A DNA stretch of 7,869 bases from Terriglobia bacterium (GCA_030040295.1 JASHTZ010000501.1:1-7869); one strand, 5' to 3'; positions 1 through 6,286 are shown, counted from the first letter of the stretch. Notes: a model not told the origin generated them from the sequence alone. Program-made: numbers and translations.

Positions 1-596
1 CACTGGTTTGTCCAACCTTGATTGGGAGTCGCCTGCCGGTATTGCGCGTGAAAGTAGAGCGTATCGGCGGGCAGAGGCTTCGAGTACACACGATATTCAA
101 TGTTGAAATAACAGGCTCCGACCGGCTTCGAGCCTTCGTTGGTGACTGTGATTTTGGCGGATTTCTGGAAAGGCATGGGGAAAAACGAATTGAGCGCCTT
201 CACAGAGCTCACCGCCAGCGGCAGGGATTGATAGGTGAAATACTCGCCCAATCCCAGTCCGAAAAAGTCACCGATGGGCGCCTCGACGCTGGGCGTGGGT
301 TCATCATCCCAGTACATTCGAAGCACCAGCTTTTTCAGGTGGTCCTTTTCGCCGCTGGCGATGGTAAACCACACGTGAGTGATGACGCCGGGACCGGAAT
401 CATCAAGCACCGTGAGGGTTTCTCCAGGGGCGATGCGGCGCGAGTCGTTGTTCCCGCCCGTGCGATCCCAGCTTCCCGCGCGCTTCAAAACGTAATCTTG
501 CGGCCTGGTCAGATTCGAAAGCAGCCCGCTCAATTGCTGAGCGCGCGCCTGTGGTACAACACAAAACAGAGCAACCAGCAATCCCAGCCGTCGCAT
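1..596 (-). CDS. Secreted GH172 / DUF2961 family protein, N-terminal part (runs off window)
   Basis: The first 198 codons of a minus-strand gene lie in the window; the rest is beyond position 1. Residues 1-19 form a signal peptide: MRR, a hydrophobic core (LGLLVALFCVV) and an ARA cleavage motif before QQ, so the product is probably exported. The mature part carries blocks I recognise from DUF2961, now glycoside hydrolase family 172: SWDRTGGNNDSRRI (42-55), GPGVITHVWFT (68-78), YWDDEPTPSVEAPIGDFFG (95-113) and FFPMPF (138-143). Characterised GH172 members act on fructofuranosyl or arabinofuranosyl linkages. The catalytic glutamates of that family lie further downstream and are not visible here, so substrate cannot be inferred. 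The ATG is preceded by a perfect Shine-Dalgarno sequence. The gene is divergent from the methyltransferase gene at 761. Family call is from motif recognition, fairly sure. Confidence 0.85.
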   Translation of the reverse strand, partial: MRRLGLLVALFCVVPQARAQQLSGLLSNLTRPQDYVLKRAGSWDRTGGNNDSRRIAPGETLTVLDDSGPGVITHVWFTIASGEKDHLKKLVLRMYWDDEPTPSVEAPIGDFFGLGLGEYFTYQSLPLAVSSVKALNSFFPMPFQKSAKITVTNEGSKPVGACYFNIEYRVYSKPLPADTLYFHAQYRQATPNQGWTNQ

Positions 597-600
597 GGAA

Positions 601-608
601 ACCTCCTT
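601..608 (-). promoter_or_regulatory. Strong Shine-Dalgarno site of the GH172 gene
   Basis: On the minus strand this reads AAGGAGGT, a full match to the anti-Shine-Dalgarno end of 16S rRNA, 4 nt upstream of the ATG at 596. It fixes the start of the GH172 gene. It is by far the strongest ribosome binding site in the window; most other genes here have weak or no recognisable site. Confidence 0.75.
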
Positions 609-670
609 GGAAATTACGGATGCGTGAAAGCGGCGCGATTCTATCACAAGCGGGAGTGTGCGATAGGCGC

Positions 671-682
671 CGCCAATTGGCG
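671..682. promoter_or_regulatory. 12-bp perfect palindrome in divergent intergenic region (possible operator)
   Basis: CGCCAATTGGCG is a perfect 12-bp palindrome in the 164-nt gap (597-760) between the divergent GH172 and methyltransferase genes. A site like this can be an operator for a dimeric regulator, but no regulator gene is nearby and nothing else supports a function. I could not place convincing -35/-10 promoter pairs on either strand of this gap. A lone TAGAAT on the minus strand at 643-638 is the best -10-like hexamer for the GH172 gene, and it lacks a good -35. Confidence 0.25.
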
Positions 683-760
683 ATCAAGCTCAGGTCTCGA
701 CTTCAAGTGGACGGGGCGTTAAGCTGTGGTCGCAGGCGGGAAATCCGTCAAGGTCAAATC

Positions 761-1573
761 ATGCGCTCCTCGACTCCACGACAAATTTCGAGCCCCGCGA
801 ATTCCCTGATGAAGGTCTTTCGACGCGCTCTCGCAGAAGGGACAACAAAAGAGGGGTGGCGAGCAATCGAAGGACCGCTCCTCGTTGAAGAAGCGCTGTG
901 CGCCGCACCTCGCGTAAAGATTCACAGCGTGCTGGTGGCCGCTGGCGCAGCCGCAAAGTTTGCAGAGCTGCTCGGACGCGTGCCCGCAGAAGCTGAAACA
1001 ACTCAGGTTTCCGATCGATTGTTTGCAGGTGTCGCGCAAACCCCGTCGCCGCAGGGAATTGCTGCGCTTGTGGAGCTGCCGCGTTTTGAAATGGATCAGG
1101 TGTTGAAAGCTGAAAATCCCTTGCTGGTGGTCGCGTGCCGTTTGCAAGATCCGGGCAACCTGGGCACAATGATTCGCACGGCACTCGCCTTCTCCGCCAC
1201 AGCCTTTCTAACTTTGCAGGGAACAGTAGATCCGTTTAATCCCAAGGCCGTGCGTTCTTCGGCCGGAGCCATCTTCCACCTTCCACTGGTTTGCGGTCTC
1301 GATCCGCAGGCGGCGCTGCGCAATTTGAGCCGGCGCGCGCGCATTGTGGCGGCGGAACGCCACAGTCCGGCCTCGCTCGCCGAAGCCGATCTGCGCGGGC
1401 CCCTTGCCATTCTCGTCGGGCGGGAGGCCGACGGCTTGCCCGATGAAATCGCGCGGCATGCCAACCAGCTTTTGAGCATACCCATTCGCAAGGAAGTGGA
1501 TTCCATTAACGCGGCCACTGCCGCGAGCATCTTCCTTTATGAGGCGGCGCGGCAGAGAGGATTCAGGTATTGA
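761..1573 (+). CDS. SpoU/TrmH-family RNA 2'-O-ribose methyltransferase (RlmB/TrmH-like)
   Basis: A 270-residue protein predicted to transfer a methyl group from S-adenosylmethionine to a 2'-hydroxyl in rRNA or tRNA. The N-terminal part (about 11-110) resembles the RNA-binding domain of the family, with an EGPLLVEEAL stretch at 37-46. The C-terminal knotted SpoU domain shows all three motifs: LQDPGNLGTMIRTA (128-141), AILVGREADGLPDE (216-229) and IPIRKEVDSINAATAASIFLYE (240-261). In motif 2 the usual N or S before the Glu is Arg221. The open frame extends to 551, but the extra 70 codons overlap the GH172 gene and look unrelated to the family. I chose the ATG at 761, which has a weak AAGG-type site about 7 nt upstream. 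Target nucleotide cannot be told from sequence. rarA follows after 25 nt, so the two are probably cotranscribed. Confidence 0.88.
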   Translation: MRSSTPRQISSPANSLMKVFRRALAEGTTKEGWRAIEGPLLVEEALCAAPRVKIHSVLVAAGAAAKFAELLGRVPAEAETTQVSDRLFAGVAQTPSPQGIAALVELPRFEMDQVLKAENPLLVVACRLQDPGNLGTMIRTALAFSATAFLTLQGTVDPFNPKAVRSSAGAIFHLPLVCGLDPQAALRNLSRRARIVAAERHSPASLAEADLRGPLAILVGREADGLPDEIARHANQLLSIPIRKEVDSINAATAASIFLYEAARQRGFRY

Positions 1574-1598
1574 CCACCAGCCACTTTCGCCTGTTTAT

Positions 1599-2957
1599 AT
1601 GAGCCTTTTCGAACCATCTCCAGCGAACCAAGTTGAAGGCGCCGCGTCACGCGCCGCTGCCTCTCCGCTCGCGGACCGCATGCGTCCCGAGACCATAGAC
1701 GAATTCGTGGGGCAACTCCATATCCTGGGGCCGGGAAAGGCTCTGCGCCGGCAGATCGAGCGCGATGAATTGGGGTCGATGATTCTCTGGGGGCCGCCGG
1801 GCTCGGGCAAGACCACGCTCGCCACCATCGTTGCCCGCAAGACCCGCAGCGATTTCGTGCGCTTCAGCGCTGTGCTCTCCGGCATCAAGGAAATCAAGGA
1901 AGTCATGGCGGCAGCCGAAAAATCGCGCCATTACGGCCGCCGCACGGTGCTCTTCATCGATGAAATCCATCGCTTCAACAAAGCCCAGCAGGACGCCTTT
2001 CTTCCCTACGTCGAGCGCGGCGACATCGTGCTGATCGGCGCCACTACGGAAAACCCGTCGTTCGAAGTCAACGCGGCGCTCCTTTCACGCGCCAAAGTCT
2101 ACATGCTCTCCGCGCTTTCCACCGATGAGGTGCAGACGCTTTTGCGCCGCGCCCTCGGTGACGCGAAGCGCGGACTCGGCGGCCGGCAAATTGAAATCTC
2201 CGACGATCTGCTTCGGCAAATTGCGGTTTTCTCCAATGGCGATGCGCGTTCGGCGTTCAATACCCTCGAAGCCGCTGTGACCGCCGCCCCACGCGATGCA
2301 GACGGCCGCGCTGTAATTACCGAGGCGCTGGTTGAGGACGCCATTCAGCGCAAAGTCCTGCTCTATGACAAGGCGGGCGAGGAACACTACAACCTGATCT
2401 CCGCGCTTCATAAGTCCGTCCGCAACTCGGACGCGAGCGCAACACTTTACTGGCTGGGCCGCATGCTGGAAGCGGGAGAGGATCCGCTTTATGTCGCGCG
2501 CCGGCTGATTCGCATGGCTTCCGAGGACATCGGCATGGCGGACCCCAACGCCTTGAGCGTCACCGTCGCGGCCATGCAGGCGGTTCACTTCCTGGGAATG
2601 CCCGAGGGGAACCTGGCGCTTGCCGAAGCTGCCGTGTATCTCGCATTATCGCCAAAATCCAACGCGCTCTACGTCGGCTATGGCGAAGTGGTGCGCGATG
2701 CGCAGCAGACCATGGCTGAGCCCGTCCCCTTCCACCTGCGCAACGCTGTGACCGGCCTTATGGCCAACCTCGGTTACGGCAAAGGTTATCAATATGCGCA
2801 CGATGCCGATGAAAAGCTTACCGACATGCAGTGCCTACCCGACAACCTGAAGGACCACCAGTATTATCGGCCCACCGATGAGGGCTTGGAGAAAAAGTGG
2901 AAGGAAACAATGCGCGCAATCGAAGATTGGAAGAAGAAGTATGCGACCAGCAAGTGA
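1599..2957 (+). CDS. rarA: Replication-associated recombination protein A (RarA/MgsA AAA+ ATPase)
   Basis: A 452-residue AAA+ ATPase of the RarA/MgsA/WRNIP1 family, which acts at stalled replication forks and is related to clamp-loader subunits and RuvB. Visible motifs: Walker A GPPGSGKT (65-72, Lys71), Walker B LFIDE (118-122) followed by the family signature IHRFNKAQQDAFLP, sensor 1 IGATTEN (146-152), the arginine-finger region LLSRAKVY (161-168) and sensor 2 GDAR (214-217). The C-terminal tetramerisation region has the typical YDKAGEEHYNLISALHKS (256-273), GGEDP-like EAGEDPLYVARR (291-302) and ASEDIG (307-312) blocks. Length is close to the E. coli protein. The ATG at 1599 gives a short N-terminal lead before the conserved LADRMRPETIDEFVGQ block. 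It has no clear Shine-Dalgarno, and the ATG at 1680 would be the alternative. The gene lies 25 nt after the methyltransferase gene and is convergent with the gene at 2988-3398. Confidence 0.95.
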   Translation: MSLFEPSPANQVEGAASRAAASPLADRMRPETIDEFVGQLHILGPGKALRRQIERDELGSMILWGPPGSGKTTLATIVARKTRSDFVRFSAVLSGIKEIKEVMAAAEKSRHYGRRTVLFIDEIHRFNKAQQDAFLPYVERGDIVLIGATTENPSFEVNAALLSRAKVYMLSALSTDEVQTLLRRALGDAKRGLGGRQIEISDDLLRQIAVFSNGDARSAFNTLEAAVTAAPRDADGRAVITEALVEDAIQRKVLLYDKAGEEHYNLISALHKSVRNSDASATLYWLGRMLEAGEDPLYVARRLIRMASEDIGMADPNALSVTVAAMQAVHFLGMPEGNLALAEAAVYLALSPKSNALYVGYGEVVRDAQQTMAEPVPFHLRNAVTGLMANLGYGKGYQYAHDADEKLTDMQCLPDNLKDHQYYRPTDEGLEKKWKETMRAIEDWKKKYATSK

Positions 2958-2987
2958 AGACTGAGGCAGCCATATTCACACGCCGCC

Positions 2988-3398
2988 TTAAGCCCTCTGA
3001 GCCACAAACCGCTTGGCGTATTCTTTCAGAATGCAATGGTCCATTACCACCTTGAGGCCGGCGGCGCGGGCGCACGCGGCGGCCTGCTCGTGAACGATGC
3101 CTTCCTGCATCCACACCACTTTTGCCCTCTTGCGAATGGCGGATTCCACGACCTCCGGCACGAATTCCGGGCGACGGAAGATCACCACAACGTCGAAGGG
3201 TTCAGGAACGGCGTCGAGAGATGCATAGCCCTTCTCACCCAGGACCGATTCCTCGTGGGGATTCACGGGAATAATTCGATAGCCATGGCGCTGCATGTAG
3301 GCCGCCACGCCGTAACTCGGGCGCATGGCTTTTGAGGACAGACCGACCACGGCCAGGGTCTTACCTTGTTCAAGGATTTCCCGAATGGTGTCAGCCAT
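2988..3398 (-). CDS. CoA-binding domain protein, YccU/HcgN type
   Basis: A 136-residue single-domain Rossmann-fold protein of the CoA_binding_2 family (E. coli YccU is 137 aa). Family marks are AVVGLSSKAMRPSYGV (16-31), the IIPVNP strand-turn (42-47), a central strand VVVIFRRPE (70-78), VVWMQEGIVHEQAA (94-107) and KVVMDHCIL (116-124). The family fold matches the CoA-binding domain of succinyl-CoA synthetase and structures show bound CoA, but the cellular role is unknown. The ATG at 3398 puts the glycine-rich loop at the usual distance from the N terminus; the upstream site is weak. It lies 57 nt downstream of hisC and may be the last gene of the minus-strand block. The 30-nt gap to the convergent rarA gene shows no clear intrinsic terminator for either gene. 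Confidence 0.9.
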   Translation of the reverse strand: MADTIREILEQGKTLAVVGLSSKAMRPSYGVAAYMQRHGYRIIPVNPHEESVLGEKGYASLDAVPEPFDVVVIFRRPEFVPEVVESAIRKRAKVVWMQEGIVHEQAAACARAAGLKVVMDHCILKEYAKRFVAQRA

Positions 3399-3426
3399 AA
3401 CTCGATGAGGACTCAGAATCGAGGTT
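3399..3426. repeat. Inverted repeat upstream of the CoA-binding gene
   Basis: CTCGAT (3401-3406) pairs with ATCGAG (3418-3423) around an 11-nt loop. The outer AA/TT pairs extend the stem past a one-base bulge. It sits directly before the start codon at 3398 in the hisC-to-CoA-binding-gene gap. There is no T tract on the minus strand, so it does not look like a terminator; it may simply be chance. Confidence 0.25.
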
Positions 3427-3455
3427 GCCGAGAACGCATCAGCGCCAACAGCACT

Positions 3456-4625
3456 CTATCTCCTGATTCCTGTCTCCTGCCCCTTTGTCTGCGATGCGAG
3501 TACGCGCTCCAGCGCTTCAAGAAATAACTCATTCTCTTCGTGTCTTCCCACGGTCACGCGCAACCCCGTGGGGAAACCGTAAAGCTTCACGGGGCGCACG
3601 ATCACGCCTTCGTGCAGAAGGCGGATAAAATCTTCCTCGCAGTCGCGCGAAGTATCAATCAACACAAAATTTCCTGTGGACGGCGTATAGCGAACGCCCA
3701 ACAGTGTCAATTCACTAGTCAGGAACTTCATCTCGTGATTGTTGCTCTCCACAGATTTGACAACGTGCTCGTGGTCGTCGAGCGCGGCAATGCCCGCCAC
3801 CTGCGCCAGGCTCGAGGTGTTGAACGGCGAGCGGATGCGGTTCAAACACTCGATCAGTTCAGGATGGCCCAGCCCGTATCCAAGCCTCAAGCCCGCCAAG
3901 CCGTGAACCTTGGAAAAAGTCCGCAGCACCAGCAGGTTTTTCCCCGCCCGCACCAAATCCACCGAGCGTGAGTAATCGGGGCGCTGGACGTATTCGAAAT
4001 AGGCTTCGTCCAGAACCACCAGCACCCGCGACGGAACGGCCGCAAGAAATCGCTCCAATTCATCCGCCGTGAACATCGTGCCCGTCGGGTTGTTGGGATT
4101 GCCCAGGTAAACCACCTTGGTGCGCGCGGTGACGGCCTGCGCGATCGTCAGGAGGTCGAAAGACAAACCGCGCATCGGCGTTTGCACCAGGCCCGCGCCC
4201 ATGTCTTCAATCGCGAGTCGGTACATGTAAAACGCCGACTCCGAGGTTATGGCCTGGTCGGAGCTGCCGGAAAGAAAGGTCTTCGCCACCAATTCGATCA
4301 GGTCGGTGGAGCCCGCTCCCAGGATAATCTGGTTCGGCGGAATGCTGAGGATCGCCGAAAGTTTCTCGCGCAGGTAATATCCGCTTCCATCCGGATAAAA
4401 ATGAATATGGTTGAGGTAGTGCTGGATGGCTTCCTGGGCCTTGGGCGAGGGCCCTAGAGGATTCTCGTTGGACGCCAGCTTGATGGCGGTGCGTCCCAAT
4501 TCGCGCTCCACTTCTTCGATCGGTTTGCCGGGAGGATACGGCCGAATGCGGTTGGACCACGGAGGCAGGATGTCGTAAATCGAGGAACGGGGCATAAAAC
4601 TTATCACTTGAACAGAGTGTTGCAT
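3456..4625 (-). CDS. hisC: Histidinol-phosphate aminotransferase
   Basis: A 389-residue fold-type I PLP enzyme that interconverts imidazole-acetol phosphate plus glutamate with L-histidinol phosphate plus 2-oxoglutarate in histidine synthesis. Class II aminotransferase marks: KLASNENPLGPSP (49-61), GAGSTDLIEL (103-112), GNPNNPTG (175-182), VLDEAYFEY (204-212), the PLP lysine in TFSKVHGLAGLRLGYG (Lys239, with Arg247) and the C-terminal substrate arginine region GLRVTVGRHEEN (354-365). Related enzymes can also serve tyrosine or phenylalanine synthesis, so the specificity is inferred. Two starts are possible: ATG 4625 or ATG 4595 (MPRSSIYDILPPW). Neither has a clear Shine-Dalgarno, and the first ten residues look unconserved, so 4595 may be the true one. 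The last codons (GQETGIRR and stop) are written in a 7-bp repeat tract. No other his gene is in the window. Confidence 0.93.
   Translation of the reverse strand: MQHSVQVISFMPRSSIYDILPPWSNRIRPYPPGKPIEEVERELGRTAIKLASNENPLGPSPKAQEAIQHYLNHIHFYPDGSGYYLREKLSAILSIPPNQIILGAGSTDLIELVAKTFLSGSSDQAITSESAFYMYRLAIEDMGAGLVQTPMRGLSFDLLTIAQAVTARTKVVYLGNPNNPTGTMFTADELERFLAAVPSRVLVVLDEAYFEYVQRPDYSRSVDLVRAGKNLLVLRTFSKVHGLAGLRLGYGLGHPELIECLNRIRSPFNTSSLAQVAGIAALDDHEHVVKSVESNNHEMKFLTSELTLLGVRYTPSTGNFVLIDTSRDCEEDFIRLLHEGVIVRPVKLYGFPTGLRVTVGRHEENELFLEALERVLASQTKGQETGIRR
3459..3479. repeat. Degenerate 7-bp tandem repeat at the hisC 3' end
   Basis: Three head-to-tail 7-mers on the plus strand: TCTCCTG (3459-3465), ATTCCTG (3466-3472) and TCTCCTG (3473-3479). 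On the minus strand they encode the final residues of hisC just before its stop codon. The unit differs from the GGATGAA-type 7-mers at 4639-4666 and 6233-6274 but has the same length. Three units are too few for a strong statistical claim. Confidence 0.55.
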
Positions 4626-4638
4626 CGAAGAATCAAAA

Positions 4639-4666
4639 GGCTCAAGTGCGAAGGTTGAAGGATGAA
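4639..4666. repeat. Degenerate 7-bp repeats in the rluB-hisC gap
   Basis: Four consecutive 7-mers on the plus strand: GGCTCAA (4639), GTGCGAA (4646), GGTTGAA (4653) and GGATGAA (4660). The consensus GGNTGAA is the same repeat unit, in opposite orientation, as the TCCTTCA tract at 6233-6274. It fills most of the 50-nt spacer between rluB (stop at 4676) and hisC. The final GGATG also pairs with CATCC at 4670-4674 as a small 5-bp hairpin. Confidence 0.5.
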
Positions 4667-4675
4667 ACGCATCCC

Positions 4676-5419
4676 TCAGTCTTCACTGTTCAGCGTTCTA
4701 CTTTTCGGCCGCCAATTCTTCAATCGCTCAACTTCTGAATGGGTCAGGTGGCGAAACTGGCCAGGCGCCAAACCTTTATCCGTAAGGAATGCAATCCGGA
4801 CACGCTTCAACTTTACCACCAGCTGGCCGATGCGCTCAAACATCCGCCGCACTTGATGGTACCGGCCCTCGACAAGGGTGATTTCAAACCAGGGCTTGTC
4901 GCCTTCCCCGATTGGGCGGATCCGACAAGGCTCGGTTCGTCGGCCATCCAGCGAAATCCCGCTCTCAAGTTTTGCGATGCCCGCCGGATCTGGCTTGCCC
5001 TCCAGCTTGAACAGATACGATCGCGGAACGGCCGACGCGCGCGACATCAGAAAATTCGCCAGCTCGCCGTCGTTGGTGAGAATCATCAAGCCGGAGGAGT
5101 GATAGTCCAGCCGCCCGACCGGATAAACGCGCTGCTTGACGCCTCTCACCAGCGAGACAACCGTTGGGCGCTTTTGCGGGTCGCTGACGGTGGAAACGTA
5201 TCCGACCGGCTTGTTCAAAAGTAGGTAGACGTAATCCGTAGTGCGCGTCAGCAAGCGGCCGTCAACGCGAATGTGGTCGCGCTCAGGGTCGGCCTTCGAT
5301 CCCAGCTTTGAGACCGCCTGCCCATTCACCGTGACCCGGCCTTCCAGGATGATCTGTTCGGCCTTCCGGCGCGAGGTGATTCCGGCGCCCGCGATAATTT
5401 TTTGAAGTCTTTCTTGCAT
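4676..5419 (-). CDS. rluB: rRNA pseudouridine synthase, RluB/RsuA family
   Basis: A 247-residue protein that isomerises a uridine in rRNA to pseudouridine, most likely in 23S rRNA if it is a true RluB. An S4 RNA-binding domain begins at once (RLQKIIAGAGITSRRKAEQII, 4-24) with GRVTVNG at 27-33. The catalytic domain follows: LLLNKPVGYVST (66-77), the catalytic motif GRLDYHSSGLMILTNDGE (102-119) with Asp105, SYLFKLEG (134-141), and EGRYHQVRRMFERIG (184-198). RsuA (16S) cannot be excluded. Because the S4 domain starts at residue 4, the ATG at 5419 must be the start, yet there is no Shine-Dalgarno site. Instead a structured palindromic element ends 2 nt upstream. The position after scpA-scpB matches a gene order conserved in many bacteria; the gap to scpB is 106 nt. 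Confidence 0.92.
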   Translation of the reverse strand: MQERLQKIIAGAGITSRRKAEQIILEGRVTVNGQAVSKLGSKADPERDHIRVDGRLLTRTTDYVYLLLNKPVGYVSTVSDPQKRPTVVSLVRGVKQRVYPVGRLDYHSSGLMILTNDGELANFLMSRASAVPRSYLFKLEGKPDPAGIAKLESGISLDGRRTEPCRIRPIGEGDKPWFEITLVEGRYHQVRRMFERIGQLVVKLKRVRIAFLTDKGLAPGQFRHLTHSEVERLKNWRPKSRTLNSED

Positions 5420-5421
5420 GG

Positions 5422-5481
5422 TTGTAGCGGCGCTTTCCGAGCGCCGACGGGGGTCCCGCCTGGGCGGGACCCCAGCTACAA
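5422..5481. repeat. 60-bp palindromic element able to form a three-way junction
   Basis: Three nested perfect inverted repeats fill the element. The outer arms are TTGTAGC (5422-5428) and GCTACAA (5475-5481). Hairpin 1 has stem GGCGCT/AGCGCC (5429-5434 with 5440-5445) and loop TTCCG. Hairpin 2 has an 11-bp perfect stem (5450-5460 with 5463-5473, GGGGTCCCGCC against its complement) and a 2-nt loop. Only a 4-nt linker and one base are unpaired between arms. There is no T tract after it on the minus strand, so it is not a standard terminator. The design resembles REP/BIME or MITE-type dispersed palindromes, but I do not recognise the family and see no second copy or target duplication in the window. 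Confidence 0.75.
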
Positions 5482-5525
5482 TTTCTATGTTGAGCCTCTA
5501 TTCGACATGATGGATTTTGGAATTC

Positions 5526-6194
5526 TTAGTCGTCAGGCGATTCATTCGCAGGATGGCCCGGCTCCCTACTTTCCTCAGTTGCGGCCTCGGCTGGCGCCGT
5601 GGCGGCCTCTCCACTCGTAGCCGGCACTGCCTCCTCCGTCCACTCCGCGCCCAGTGCCCGCTTCGCCAATTCCTCAAATTCCTTCAGGCTGGGCAGCTCG
5701 CCCACATCCTTCAATCCGAAATGCACGAGGAAATCCTTCGAGGTGCGGTAGAGAATGGGGCGGCCCACCACGCTCTTGCGGCCGGAGGTGACCACTAATT
5801 TCTTCTCCAGCAGAGTGTGAATCACGCCGCCGGAATCTACGCCGCGAACTTCATCAATCTCCGGCACCGTCACCGGCTGGCGATAGGCAATTACCGCCAA
5901 GGTCTCGAGGGCAGGCTTGGAAAGCCGGACGGGCGGCTTCAGGCTCTTCACATATTTCCGCAGAACTTCGTGGTGCTCAGCCTTGGTTGAGAATTTATAG
6001 CCATTGGCCACCTGCCGGACGTGAATTCCGTGAGTGCTTTGCTCGTAATCCGCAACCAGCTCGCGCAGCTTTTCCTTCACACGCTCGCGGTCCTCACCTT
6101 CGAGCGCCTTCAGGATGCCGTCAAGAGTCACCGGCTCCGGAGCAACGTAGATGATGCCCTCGAGAAGAGCTTTCAGATTTTCGTCGGTCAGCAT
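5526..6194 (-). CDS. scpB: Segregation and condensation protein B
   Basis: A 222-residue ScpB, the winged-helix dimer that binds the kleisin ScpA and with SMC forms the bacterial condensin acting on the nucleoid. Marks are the N-terminal helix block LKALLEGIIYVAPEPVTLDGI (7-27), GIHVRQVANGYKFST (56-70) and the highly conserved KPALETLAVIAYRQPVTVPEID (93-114) with VRGVDSGGVI (116-125). GRKSVVGRPILYRTSKDFLVHFGL (138-161) completes the second winged helix. From about 185 on there is an Ala/Glu/Pro-rich acidic tail typical of disordered ends in the family. The start at 6194 has a weak GAGA site about 5 nt upstream. scpA lies 92 nt upstream with a repeat-filled spacer, unusually loose for this pair. 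Confidence 0.95.
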   Translation of the reverse strand: MLTDENLKALLEGIIYVAPEPVTLDGILKALEGEDRERVKEKLRELVADYEQSTHGIHVRQVANGYKFSTKAEHHEVLRKYVKSLKPPVRLSKPALETLAVIAYRQPVTVPEIDEVRGVDSGGVIHTLLEKKLVVTSGRKSVVGRPILYRTSKDFLVHFGLKDVGELPSLKEFEELAKRALGAEWTEEAVPATSGEAATAPAEAATEESREPGHPANESPDD

Positions 6195-6206
6195 GTTCTC
6201 AATTAG

Positions 6207-6271
6207 AGGGTAAAAGTGAAACTCAGGCTCCGTCCTTCATCCTTCACACTTCATCCTTTAGCTTTTACCCT
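6207..6271. repeat. 10-bp inverted repeat spanning the scpA-scpB spacer
   Basis: AGGGTAAAAG (6207-6216) is perfectly complementary to CTTTTACCCT (6262-6271). The 45-nt interior holds most of the 7-mer tract and a second small pairing, GTGAA (6216-6220) with TTCAC (6243-6247). In the scpA-scpB transcript this could fold just upstream of the scpB ribosome binding region. It might be a byproduct of repeat units present in both orientations. Confidence 0.4.
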
Positions 6272-6274
6272 TCA
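6233..6274. repeat. Six-unit degenerate 7-bp tandem repeat in the scpA-scpB gap
   Basis: Six 7-mers keep perfect phase on the plus strand, starting at 6233, 6240, 6247, 6254, 6261 and 6268. Their consensus is TCCTTCA: the first two are exact, then CACTTCA, TCCTTTA, GCTTTTA and CCCTTCA. The unit is the reverse complement of the GGATGAA type at 4639-4666. Short heptameric tandem repeats between genes are known from cyanobacteria; here the host is different and the function unknown. Confidence 0.7.
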
Positions 6275-6286
6275 GCATCTCAAATT

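Noticed and set aside
18..722. Plus-strand open frame of 234 codons
   Set aside because: It is antisense to the GH172 gene, whose minus-strand translation has a signal peptide, a perfect ribosome binding site and family motifs. The plus frame shows no recognisable domain.
551..760. N-terminal extension of the methyltransferase reading frame back to 551
   Set aside because: It overlaps the GH172 start and signal-peptide region, has no family similarity that I can see, and the ATG at 761 gives a normal family length.
2085..2588. Minus-strand open frame of 167 codons inside rarA
   Set aside because: The plus-strand RarA sequence is continuous and conserved through this part; the minus frame has no recognisable domain.
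2958..2987. Bidirectional terminator between convergent rarA and the CoA-binding gene
   Set aside because: Only an imperfect GGCAGC/GCCGCC pairing with a long loop is present and there is no T tract on either side.
3459..3479. Short direct repeats considered as a CRISPR remnant
   Set aside because: Units are 7 bp, head to tail, without spacers, and no cas gene is present.
5450..5473. Perfect 11-bp hairpin read as a rho-independent terminator
   Set aside because: No T tract follows on the minus strand, the loop is only 2 nt, and it is nested in a larger three-way-junction repeat. It could still impede polymerase or nucleases.
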